From positions 1 to 10,334 of the forward strand of contig JBOHER010000031.1 in the NCBI GenBank assembly GCA_050701115.1: DNA of 10,334 nt. Reading direction: 5' to 3'. Positions 1-6,278 of this stretch are shown here, in pieces (the first letter of the stretch is position 1; every line of letters starts with the position of its first letter). Source of the stretch: JBOHER01 sp050701115 (GTDB lineage Bacteria; Actinomycetota; Actinomycetes; Mycobacteriales; Pseudonocardiaceae). The position numbers and the translations under genes are program-made. Under the pieces are notes generated by a model. It made no database searches and had not been told where the DNA came from. It saw only the letters and a program-made list of their open reading frames with translations.

Positions 1-372
1 CTTCGGTCCAGACGGTGGCGCGGCCTTCGGGCCCATTGGCAGTGGTGGTGCGGCCGGTGGCGCCGCGACACCAGGCGGACAGGGCCTGGGAGCGGGTCGC
101 GCCAGCGGCATTGGCACCCCCGGTGCCGGTGGTCCCGGTGGTGTCGCGGGAGGAGCTGCGGCCGGCGGCTCGGCGGCAGGCCGTGGCGGCATGGGCGGCA
201 TGATGGGTGGCGCGGGCGCAGGTCGGGGCCAGGTGCCGACGACCAGGAGCACCAGCGCAAGTACATCCAGGACAGCGACGACTGGTTCAAGCCCGAGCGG
301 GACGAGGACGGCGGCATTCTGCGCGACCCGGTCACCGGCTATCCGGTCGTGCCTCCGGTCATCGGCGAATAG
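1..372 (+). pseudogene. C-terminal part of a Gly/Ala-rich PPE-like ESX (type VII) protein, frameshifted, truncated by window edge
   Basis: Only the 3' end is present. From base 2 the frame encodes a low-complexity Gly/Ala/Pro stretch (GGMGGMMGGAGAGRGQ near its end), typical of the linker of actinobacterial PPE/WXG-type ESX proteins. Near base 232 this frame runs into Thr/Ser/Arg-rich nonsense. The frame one base back (codons from 235) instead reads a plausible acidic tail, DDQEHQRKYIQDSDDWF, then a Pro/Val-rich end PVVPPVIGE, and stops at 370-372. Adding a single G to the run at 232-233 joins the two parts smoothly (GRGQGADDQEHQ). The gene therefore appears to carry a one-base deletion, either real or a sequencing error. 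The EspG-like gene begins 12 nt downstream, which supports the ESX assignment because EspG proteins chaperone PE/PPE substrates. The family call rests on composition and neighbour. The N-terminal domain is outside the window. Confidence 0.6.
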
Positions 373-384
373 GGGGCGCACACG

Positions 385-1126
385 GTGATTCGTGACGAGA
401 TTTCCATCAGCCTGGAGACCTACACGACACTGCTCGACAGGGAGAATCTCGGCGAGCCGCACGCGACGCTGGCCGGTGGCGAACGGTGGTACTCACCGGA
501 CGACGATGCCCAGCGCAACACGCGGGTGCACAACGAACTTCGCAGGCTGGGGATTGTGGAGGGGACCCGGATCAGCGACGACTTCCTGGAAACCCTCACC
601 GTGATGCAGCGGCCCTCGGTGGAGTACTACACGATCGCGGTGGTCGAGGGCAGCAGAACCACCGTCCGAGCCGCCGCGATGGGCCGGGACGCGGTGCTGG
701 TCGGCTGCGACGGCTCGACCATCACCATCAGTCCGATCCCCGCCGAACAAAGCCGGTTTCCGGCTGGCCGCTGCGCTACCCGTTGTGCCAGCGGCACAGG
801 TGCACTCCATGTCGTGCGACAGCACAGATATGGCAGCCCTGGAGAAGGACAAATCGCTGCCGCAGACCAACAGTGTCCGCGACGCCAAGCGAATGAAGCG
901 GGTCCTCGACCAGGAGCGCACCAACGCCGGTCAGCTGTACGCGGCAGTCCGGGACGGCATCGGCGGGCGCAAGGCCACCACGACTCCGGTGCCGACCTGG
1001 ATCGACACCGAATCCGGCCGTATCCTGCTCAGCCTCGACTCCAGCGGCTGGCTCAACCTGGTGGGCGCCGACACGTTCACGATCGCCAACAAGCTGCAGG
1101 ACCTGGAAAAAGCCCTCCGCGGCTAG
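385..1126 (+). pseudogene. EspG-family ESX secretion-associated chaperone, broken by a single-base frameshift
   Basis: EspG proteins are cytosolic chaperones that bind PE/PPE-type substrates for the type VII secretion system. The frame opens at a GTG (385) with a purine-rich AGGGGG at 371-376, 8 nt upstream. It reads about 122 EspG-like residues, including VEYYTIAVVEG and GRDAVLVGCDG, up to PIPAEQ. The frame then turns into Arg/Gly-rich nonsense, while the next frame continues with AGFRLAAALPVVPAAQVHS and the characteristic C-terminal half: TNAGQLYAAVRDG, then PVPTWIDTESGRILLS, ending EKALRG at 1124-1126. Removing one A from the AAA at 749-751 restores a continuous protein of about 246 residues, a normal EspG length. 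The error is thus a +1 base insertion in a homopolymer, either a true mutation or a sequencing artefact. The upstream neighbour is the PPE-like gene, its probable client. Confidence 0.75.
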
Positions 1127-1167
1127 CGGCGTTCCCGTGCGGTGCGGGTGTGGCGCAGACGACTCGA

Positions 1168-1173
1168 TACGCT
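1168..1173 (+). promoter_or_regulatory. Candidate -10 element (TACGCT) for a leaderless glmS transcript
   Basis: TACGCT fits the actinobacterial TANNNT -10 pattern and ends 7 nt before the glmS ATG, which would place transcription start at or next to the A of the start codon. No Shine-Dalgarno sequence is visible before the ATG, as expected for leaderless mRNA. There is no convincing -35 hexamer. This is inferred from spacing only. Confidence 0.4.
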
Positions 1174-1180
1174 TGCACTC

Positions 1181-3043
1181 ATGTGTGGAATCGTGGGCTA
1201 CGTCGGACATCGGCAGGCGCTGGACGTGGTGCTCGGCGGGCTTCGCCGCCTGGTGTACCGCGGCTACGACTCGGCCGGGGTCGCCGTGCTGGACGGCGCC
1301 GGCGTGCTGAACGTCGAGCGCAAGGCGGGCCGGCTCGGCAACCTGGAAGCCAAGCTCGACGAGGACGGCCGCGACCGGTTCGCGGGCACCGCGGGCATGG
1401 GCCACACCCGCTGGGCCACCCACGGTCCCCCGGTCGATCGCAACTCGCACCCGCACCGCGACACCACCAACAAGGTCGCCGTCGTACACAACGGCATCAT
1501 CGAGAACTTCGCCGCGCTGCGCGCCGAACTGGAGGCCGGTGGCGTCGAATTGTCCAGCGACACCGACACCGAGACCACCGCGCACCTGATCGCGCACGCG
1601 CATGCCGAAGGCCCCACCGCGGGCGACCTCCCGGCCAGCGTGCGTGCGGTCTGTCGCCGGCTTGAGGGCGCATTCACCCTGGTCGTGACCCACGCCGACG
1701 TGCCAGACCAGATCGTGGCCGCCCGCCGGTCGTCCCCCTTGGTCGTCGGCGTTGGCGAGGGCGAGCACTTCGTCGCCTCCGACGTCGCCGCGTTCATCGA
1801 GCACACCCGGGACGCCGTCGAACTCGGCCAGGACCAGCTCGTGGTGATCACCCGCGAGGGATACGAGGTCACCGACTTCGCGGGCGAACCCGCCCAGGCC
1901 AAGCCTTTCACCGTGGACTGGGACCTGTCGGCCGCCGAGAAGGGCGGTCACGAATTCTTCATGCTCAAGGAAATCGAGGAACAGCCCGACGCGCTGGCCA
2001 ACACGCTGCGCGGGCACTTCTCGAACGGCCGGGTCATTCTCGACGAGCTGCGCCTGTCCGACCAGGACCTGCGCGACGTGGACAAGGTCTTCGTGGTCGC
2101 CTGCGGTTCGGCGTACCACTCCGGCCTGGTCGCCAAGTACGCCATCGAGCACTGGTGCCGGCTGCCGGTCGAGGTCGAGCTGGCCAGCGAGTTCCGCTAT
2201 CGCGACCCGGTTCTCGACCGGGACACGCTGGTGGTTGCCGTATCCCAGTCCGGCGAGACCGCGGACACTCTCGAGGCCGTCCGGCACGCCCGCGAGCAGA
2301 AGGCCCGCGTACTCGCCGTCTGCAACACCAACGGCGCGCAGATCCCCCGCGAGTCCGATGCGGTGCTCTACACCCACGCCGGCCCGGAGATCGGGGTGGC
2401 CTCCACCAAGGCGTTCCTCGCCCAGATCGCGGCTAACTACCTGGTGGGACTGGCCCTCGCACAGGCGCGCGGCACCAAGTACCCGGACGAGGTGGCCCGC
2501 GAATTCGCCGAGCTGGAGAAAACTCCAGCCGCGGTGCAGAAGGTGCTGTCCACCACCGAGCAGGTCAGGGCGATCGGCCGCAGGATCGCCGACTCCAGGG
2601 CGGTGCTGTTCCTGGGCAGGCACGTGGGCTTCCCGGTGGCGCTGGAAGGCGCGCTCAAGCTCAAGGAACTCGCCTACATGCACGCCGAAGGCTTCGCGGC
2701 AGGCGAGCTCAAGCACGGCCCGATCGCGTTGGTCGAGGACGGGCTGCCGGTCGTCGTGGTGATGCCGTCCCCCAAGGGCCGTGCGGTGCTGCACTCCAAG
2801 CTGCTGTCCAACATCAGCGAGATCCAGGCCCGCGGCGCGCGCACCATCGTGATCGCCGAGGAGGGCGACGAGACGGTGCGCCCGTACGCCGACGAACTCG
2901 TCGAGATCCCCGCGATGCCGACCTTGCTACAGCCCTTGGTAGCCACCGTGCCGCTGCAGGTGCTTGCCGCCGAGATCGCGCGCACCCGCGGCTACGACAT
3001 CGACAAGCCGCGCAATCTGGCGAAGTCCGTCACAGTGGAGTAG
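1181..3043 (+). CDS. glmS: Glutamine--fructose-6-phosphate aminotransferase (isomerizing)
   Basis: Cytosolic enzyme that makes glucosamine-6-phosphate from fructose-6-phosphate and glutamine, the first step towards UDP-GlcNAc for peptidoglycan. The protein is 620 aa, normal for the family. The start is fixed by MCGIVGYVG, because Cys2 becomes the N-terminal nucleophile of the class II glutaminase domain after Met removal. The longer open frame upstream (from 1142) would bury it. Further glutaminase motifs are RGYDSAG (28-33), GHTRWATHG (74-82) and HNGIIENF (103-110). The first SIS domain has ACGSAYHSG (308-315) and SQSGETADT (355-363). The second has the EGALKLKELAYMHAEGF block (489-505) and ELKHGP (509-514). 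The C-terminus DKPRNLAKSVTVE is the conserved tail that closes the active site. All key residues are intact. There is no obvious Rho-independent terminator after the TAG. The next intact large gene, nnr, starts about 490 nt downstream. Confidence 0.98.
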   Translation: MCGIVGYVGHRQALDVVLGGLRRLVYRGYDSAGVAVLDGAGVLNVERKAGRLGNLEAKLDEDGRDRFAGTAGMGHTRWATHGPPVDRNSHPHRDTTNKVAVVHNGIIENFAALRAELEAGGVELSSDTDTETTAHLIAHAHAEGPTAGDLPASVRAVCRRLEGAFTLVVTHADVPDQIVAARRSSPLVVGVGEGEHFVASDVAAFIEHTRDAVELGQDQLVVITREGYEVTDFAGEPAQAKPFTVDWDLSAAEKGGHEFFMLKEIEEQPDALANTLRGHFSNGRVILDELRLSDQDLRDVDKVFVVACGSAYHSGLVAKYAIEHWCRLPVEVELASEFRYRDPVLDRDTLVVAVSQSGETADTLEAVRHAREQKARVLAVCNTNGAQIPRESDAVLYTHAGPEIGVASTKAFLAQIAANYLVGLALAQARGTKYPDEVAREFAELEKTPAAVQKVLSTTEQVRAIGRRIADSRAVLFLGRHVGFPVALEGALKLKELAYMHAEGFAAGELKHGPIALVEDGLPVVVVMPSPKGRAVLHSKLLSNISEIQARGARTIVIAEEGDETVRPYADELVEIPAMPTLLQPLVATVPLQVLAAEIARTRGYDIDKPRNLAKSVTVE

Positions 3044-3341
3044 CGCGGCCGTCGGGTCACCGGGCTGCCCTGGACCGGCGTGTGGGGCGAGCTGTACCAG
3101 CAGGTCGCCACGGCCACCGGCAAGGCCTCCGCCGATGCGGCATCGGACAACCGGGATCCGGGCGGGCGAACTCGACGCGCTCGGCAAGCCGGGCGGCTGA
3201 GGCGCTGCCGGTGCCCCGATCCGGTGGTGCGGGTGGCCACGAAGGGCACGGCGGACCCTCCGCGCCCGCGGAGACCGACGGCGGCGCGCCGGATGCGGCC
3301 CCGGCGAGCCTGGAGACCGTGCTTACTGTGGCCGAGCAGTG
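3044..3341 (+). pseudogene. Decayed remnant resembling a PepSY-associated membrane protein (middle part)
   Basis: No intact gene fits this stretch, but pieces in different frames look like parts of actinobacterial PepSY-associated TM proteins. Directly after the glmS stop, frame 2 reads VTGLPWTGVWGELYQQVATATG (3056-3121, given here only as an identity of a recognisable block). In that family a similar TGLPW segment follows a membrane helix. Frame 3 then gives GELDALGKPGG near 3165-3200. Frame 1 gives a Pro/Gly/His linker (LPVPRSGG, then GGHEGHGG) and ASLETVLTVAEQ, stopping at 3340-3342, like the linker and start of the second PepSY domain. The N-terminal half and the bulk of the second PepSY domain are missing. 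The hydrophobic ORF that follows could be the last helix of the same protein. The family match is from memory. The frame changes and lack of an intact ORF are seen directly. Confidence 0.45.
3258..3273 (+). other. Perfect 6-bp inverted repeat with a 4-nt loop
   Basis: CTCCGC (3258-3263) and GCGGAG (3268-3273) pair perfectly around a GCCC loop. No T-run follows, so it is not a classic intrinsic terminator. It lies inside the decayed region downstream of glmS and might act as an mRNA 3'-end structure, but a GC-rich hairpin of this size is also expected by chance. Confidence 0.3.
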
Positions 3342-3482
3342 ATGCGCGTCGTGGCGATCCTGATGCTCGGGCTCGGTATCGTGTTGCCGCTGTTCGGCAT
3401 TGCCCTGCTGAGCGTGCTGCTGGTGGAGTACCTCCTCCTGCGCCGGGTCGCCACGATGCGCAGGTGGTTCGCCATCACCTGA
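3342..3482 (+). CDS. Small hydrophobic 46-aa ORF: putative single-pass membrane peptide or terminal helix of the decayed PepSY-like gene
   Basis: An ATG overlaps the preceding TGA (TGATG at 3340-3344), so translation could be coupled if the upstream frame is translated. The product starts MRVVAILMLGLGIVLPLFG. It is strongly hydrophobic to about residue 33, then ends in a basic tail with LLRRVATMRRW and stops at 3480-3482. It can form one or two membrane helices with a positive-inside C-terminus. The sequence around VLPLFGIALLSVLLVEYLL closely resembles the last transmembrane helix of PepSY-associated membrane proteins. I therefore think it more likely a surviving fragment than an independent gene. 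No Shine-Dalgarno sequence stands out. Whether it is expressed cannot be judged from sequence. Confidence 0.4.
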   Translation: MRVVAILMLGLGIVLPLFGIALLSVLLVEYLLLRRVATMRRWFAIT

Positions 3483-3491
3483 CCCGCAGTA

Positions 3492-3517
3492 CGGTGCACA
3501 TGTCGACAGATGCACCG
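3492..3517. promoter_or_regulatory. 26-bp operator-like dyad upstream of nnr
   Basis: Outer arms CGGTGCA (3492-3498) and TGCACCG (3511-3517) are perfect inverted repeats. They share their centre (3504/3505) with a perfect inner palindrome TGTCGACA (3501-3508). Only the two dinucleotides between arms and core break the symmetry, so 22 of 26 positions are symmetric. The element lies 14 nt before the nnr ATG and overlaps a TANNNT hexamer (TACGGT, 3490-3495) that could be a -10 box. This arrangement suits a dimeric repressor site. The mRNA could also fold it into a hairpin just before the ribosome binding site. The binding factor is unknown. Confidence 0.5.
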
Positions 3518-3521
3518 GATC

Positions 3522-3527
3522 GGGGAG
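3522..3527 (+). promoter_or_regulatory. Ribosome binding site for nnr
   Basis: GGGGAG sits 4 nt before the ATG at 3532. The spacing is slightly short, but this is the only purine-rich site close to the start, and it supports that ATG over later in-frame starts. Confidence 0.5.
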
Positions 3528-3531
3528 CGAT

Positions 3532-4974
3532 ATGCGTGGGGTGTGGACGACCGACCGGGTGCGCGCCGCCGAGGAGAAGGTTATGGCGCGCACCCGGCCG
3601 GGAGCGCTGATGCGGCGAGCCGCATTCGGGGTCTCGGTGCACGCCGCCCGGATGCTCGCCGAGCACACCGGCCGCATCTCGGCCGGCCGGGTCACCCTGC
3701 TGGTCGGCGCGGGCAACAACGGTGGCGACGCCCTCTGGGCCGGCGCGTTCCTCCGCCGCCGCGGGGTGCGGGTGGACGCGGTCCTGCTCGCCCCCGAACG
3801 AACGCATGCCGAGGGACTGGCCGCGCTGCGACATGCCGGCGGCCGGCTGGTGCCCGCCGCCGACCAGCCAGCGGCTGTGCAGGACGCCGACCTCGTCATC
3901 GATGGCATTGTCGGCCTGTCCGCGCACGGTGGCCTGCGCCCCGCTGCCGCCGATCTGGTCGCGCACATCGGTTCCCCGGTGCTCGCGGTCGACCTGCCCA
4001 GTGGGGTCGAGCCGGACACCGGAACCGTCGAGGGTGCGGCGGTGACCGCGGCGGTCACCGTCACCTTCGGTGCCTACAAGCCGGTGCACGTGCTCAATCC
4101 CGCGCGCTGCGGCCAGGTGCGGCTCGTCGATATAGGGCTCGGCCCCGAGTTGGGCGAGCCGGACCTGGTTCGACTCGACCCGGCGGACGTCGCCGACGTG
4201 TGGCCGATGCCTGCGCCGGACAGCGACAAATACAGTCAAGGCGTCACCGGGATCGCGGCCGGATCGAGTACCTACCCGGGCGCGGCCGTGCTGGCCGCCG
4301 GAGCGGCGGTACGGGCGACCTCCGGCATGGTCCGCTACGCGGGCCCAGCGGCCGAAGTGGTGCGCGGCAGGTGGCCGGAAGTCATCGCGACCGGATCGCT
4401 GGCCGATGCCGGACGCGTGCAGGCGTGGGTGGTCGGGCCCGGTATCGGTACCGGTACCGGGGCGCGGGAGACGCTGCGCACCGTGCTCGGCGCGGGCATG
4501 CCGGTGTGTGCCGACGCCGACGCGGTGAACTTGCTGGCAGGAAACCCTGAACTGTTCGACGCCCGCGACCCGGACACCCCGCTGGTGCTCACCCCGCACG
4601 CCCGCGAGTTCGAGCGGCTCACCGGTGCGGCGACGAGCGACCGGGTCGACGCCGCACGCAGGGCGGCCCGCCGGTTCTCCGCTGTCGTGTTGCTCAAGGG
4701 CCACAGCACGGTGATCGCCGCGCCGGACGGGCGGGTGATCGTCAACGTGCCGGAAGGCTCATGGCTGGCCACTGCCGGATCCGGTGACGTGCTCTCCGGC
4801 ATCATCGGGGCGCTGCTGGCGGCGGGCGTCGATCCGTGGCTGGCGGCAGGGGCAGGAGCCTACGTGCACGCGAGCGCGGCACGACTGGCCGCGGGCGGCG
4901 CGCCCACGTCCGCCTCGCCCATTCTTGACGCCATCCCCGATGCGATCCGCGCCCTCCGGGCCGTGCGACGATAA
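3532..4974 (+). CDS. nnr: Bifunctional NAD(P)H-hydrate repair enzyme (NAD(P)HX epimerase and ADP-dependent dehydratase)
   Basis: Repairs hydrated, inactive NADH and NADPH. The N-terminal domain epimerises R/S-NAD(P)HX, and the C-terminal ribokinase-like domain dehydrates S-NAD(P)HX with ADP. The 480-aa length fits the fused form. N-terminal (YjeF_N) motifs are GAGNNGGDALW (59-69), DGIVGL (124-129) and DLPSGVEPDTG (154-164). The linker enters the second domain at DKYSQG (232-237), matching the family's HKYxRG-type segment with His replaced by Asp and Arg by Gln. C-terminal (carbohydrate kinase-like) motifs are GPGIGTG (302-308), DADAVNLL (328-335), LTPHAREFERL (353-363), LLKGHSTVI (387-395) and the catalytic GSGDVLSGIIGALLA (416-430). 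The start has GGGGAG just upstream. The stop lies 5 nt before alr, so the two are probably co-transcribed. Expression may be controlled by the dyad at 3492-3517. Confidence 0.95.
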   Translation: MRGVWTTDRVRAAEEKVMARTRPGALMRRAAFGVSVHAARMLAEHTGRISAGRVTLLVGAGNNGGDALWAGAFLRRRGVRVDAVLLAPERTHAEGLAALRHAGGRLVPAADQPAAVQDADLVIDGIVGLSAHGGLRPAAADLVAHIGSPVLAVDLPSGVEPDTGTVEGAAVTAAVTVTFGAYKPVHVLNPARCGQVRLVDIGLGPELGEPDLVRLDPADVADVWPMPAPDSDKYSQGVTGIAAGSSTYPGAAVLAAGAAVRATSGMVRYAGPAAEVVRGRWPEVIATGSLADAGRVQAWVVGPGIGTGTGARETLRTVLGAGMPVCADADAVNLLAGNPELFDARDPDTPLVLTPHAREFERLTGAATSDRVDAARRAARRFSAVVLLKGHSTVIAAPDGRVIVNVPEGSWLATAGSGDVLSGIIGALLAAGVDPWLAAGAGAYVHASAARLAAGGAPTSASPILDAIPDAIRALRAVRR

Positions 4975-4979
4975 AGCCC

Positions 4980-6104
4980 GTGGCAGACGCGCGCAACCCG
5001 GCCCGCGCCGAGGTCGTGATCGACCTGGGTGCCATCCGGCACAACGTGGCACTCCTTGCCGGCCGGGCGGCGGCTTCCGGCGCGGCGACGATGGCCGTGG
5101 TCAAAGCGGACGGCTACGGGCACGGTGCACTGCCGGTCGCGCGGGCCGCGCTGCAGGCAGGTGCCACCTGGCTCGGCGCCTGCTCGCTGGCCGAGGCGTT
5201 GACACTGCGCAGCGCGGGCATCACCGCACCCATCCTGAGCTGGTTGGACGCCGTCGACGTCGACTTCGCGCCCGGCATCGCCGAGGGCATCGACCTTTCG
5301 GTCAGCTCCCCGCCCGAATTGGCCAGGGTGATCGACGCGGCTGCCCGGCTCGGCAAGCGCGCCAGGGTGCACCTCAAGATCGACACCGGCCTGTGCCGCA
5401 ACGGCTGCGCCGAGGCGGAATGGCCCGCCCTGATCAAGGCCGCTTCCGCCGTGCAGGAGCTCGACGTGGTGGCCATCTGGTCGCATTTCGCCTGCGCCGA
5501 CGAGCTCGGCCATCCCTCCATCGACTCCCAGGCGCAACGGTTCGACGCCGCCTACCAACTGGCCAGGGAGGCGGGCCTCGACCCGCTGCGGCACCTCGCC
5601 AACTCGGCCGCGACCCTGACCCGGCCCGAGTTCCACTTCGACCTCGTGCGCGTCGGCATCGCGATGTATGGGCTCAATCCGGTGCCCACCGATGACGACT
5701 TGCGACCCGCGATGACCTTCCGGTCGAGTGTGGTGTTGGTCAAACGGGTCAGCGCCGGTGAATCCGTTTCCTATGGTCAGACGTGGGCGACGCCCAGGGA
5801 CACGACACTCGCACTGGTTCCCGCCGGATATGCGGACGGAATTCCCCGTACCCTGTCAGGGCGGATGAGCGTGTGGTTGGACGGGCAGCGCCGCCCCGTC
5901 GTCGGCCGAGTCTGCATGGACCAGATTGTGGTGGATTGCGGAGAGCATGAGCCCGCGCTCGGCGCCGAGGTGGTGCTGTTCGGGCCAGGGACGTCCGGCG
6001 AACCGACCGCTCGCGAGTGGGCGGACACCCTCGGCACCATTGACTACGAGATCGTGACCGGCATGTACCGCCCGCGCGTACTACGCCGATACCGACCCGA
6101 TTAG
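4980..6104 (+). CDS. alr: Alanine racemase
   Basis: PLP-dependent cytosolic enzyme interconverting L- and D-alanine, supplying D-Ala for peptidoglycan. At 374 aa it has normal length. The N-terminal TIM-barrel domain carries the PLP lysine Lys42 in VVKADGYGHG. The second catalytic base is Tyr265 in SVSYGQTW, equal in number to Tyr265 of the Geobacillus enzyme. Arg140 in KIDTGLCRNG is the residue that binds the phenolic oxygen of PLP. RVCMDQIVVD (310-319) and TIDYEIVTG (353-361) mark the C-terminal beta domain. GTG at 4980 is the earliest start after the nnr stop and gives the usual short lead before AEVVIDLGAIRHN. No clear Shine-Dalgarno sequence precedes it, and reinitiation from nnr 5 nt upstream is plausible. 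Immediately after the stop begins an 80-bp tandem repeat. Confidence 0.97.
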   Translation: MADARNPARAEVVIDLGAIRHNVALLAGRAAASGAATMAVVKADGYGHGALPVARAALQAGATWLGACSLAEALTLRSAGITAPILSWLDAVDVDFAPGIAEGIDLSVSSPPELARVIDAAARLGKRARVHLKIDTGLCRNGCAEAEWPALIKAASAVQELDVVAIWSHFACADELGHPSIDSQAQRFDAAYQLAREAGLDPLRHLANSAATLTRPEFHFDLVRVGIAMYGLNPVPTDDDLRPAMTFRSSVVLVKRVSAGESVSYGQTWATPRDTTLALVPAGYADGIPRTLSGRMSVWLDGQRRPVVGRVCMDQIVVDCGEHEPALGAEVVLFGPGTSGEPTAREWADTLGTIDYEIVTGMYRPRVLRRYRPD

Positions 6105-6268
6105 GGAGATGAAGGCTGGGCGAGCATCGACCGAGCTTCAGCGAGGGAGGAGCGCAGCCCAGCCGGGAATCGACCCGAAGATGAGGAGATGAAGGCTGGG
6201 CGAGCATCGACCGAGCTTGCGCGAGGGAGGAGCGCAGCCCAGCCGGGAATCGACCCGAAGATGAGGAG
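6105..6268. repeat. Tandem duplication, 80-bp period, about 2 copies, between alr and the alpha/beta hydrolase gene
   Basis: The first copy covers 6105-6184 and the second 6185-6264, with 4 further matching bases to 6268. The copies differ at only two adjacent positions (CA at 6139-6140, GC at 6219-6220). Each copy contains an 8-bp inverted repeat, GGCTGGGC and GCCCAGCC, 35 nt apart (6114-6121 with 6157-6164, and 6194-6201 with 6237-6244). Each also has a short hairpin motif CGGG-AATCGA-CCCG (6164-6177 and 6244-6257). The block starts on the base after the alr stop and ends in GAGGAG, which serves the next gene. Because 80 is not a multiple of 3, the two copies are in different frames, so it is not a coding repeat. 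It looks like a structured intergenic element that was duplicated. Whether it is dispersed in the genome cannot be seen here. Confidence 0.9.
6263..6268 (+). promoter_or_regulatory. Ribosome binding site that favours the 6279 start of the hydrolase gene
   Basis: GAGGAG ends 10 nt before ATG 6279 and is the final piece of the second 80-bp repeat copy. The in-frame upstream ATGs at 6261 and 6189 lack a well-spaced site. The former follows ACCCGAAG. The latter has GAGGAG only at 0-3 nt distance. Confidence 0.5.
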
Positions 6269-6278
6269 CACACGACTG

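Noticed and set aside
1142..1180. Upstream GTG start extending glmS by 13 residues
   Set aside because: The catalytic Cys must follow the initiator Met directly, and MCGIVGYVG begins at 1181.
385..1665. Continuous 426-codon plus-strand frame from the EspG start into glmS
   Set aside because: After about base 750 the translation becomes Arg/Gly/Ala-rich with no motifs, while the neighbouring frame carries the real EspG C-terminus and then glmS uses its own frame.
776..2794. 672-codon open frame on the minus strand opposite espG and glmS
   Set aside because: It mirrors the codon pattern of the plus-strand genes. It has no recognisable motif and covers the fully conserved glmS coding strand, so it is a high-GC shadow.
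3258..3273. Intrinsic terminator for glmS
   Set aside because: The perfect hairpin is real but lies over 200 nt after the stop and has no T-run. Kept only as an inverted repeat.
4441..4460. Short GGTACC/GGTATC tandem in nnr
   Set aside because: It encodes the conserved Gly-rich GPGIGTGTG loop of the kinase-like domain, so the repetition follows from the protein.
6161..6180. tRNA T-arm-like motif on the minus strand of the repeat (GGGTCGATTCCC)
   Set aside because: The loop is one base short of the normal seven, and no acceptor, D-arm or anticodon arm can be placed around it.
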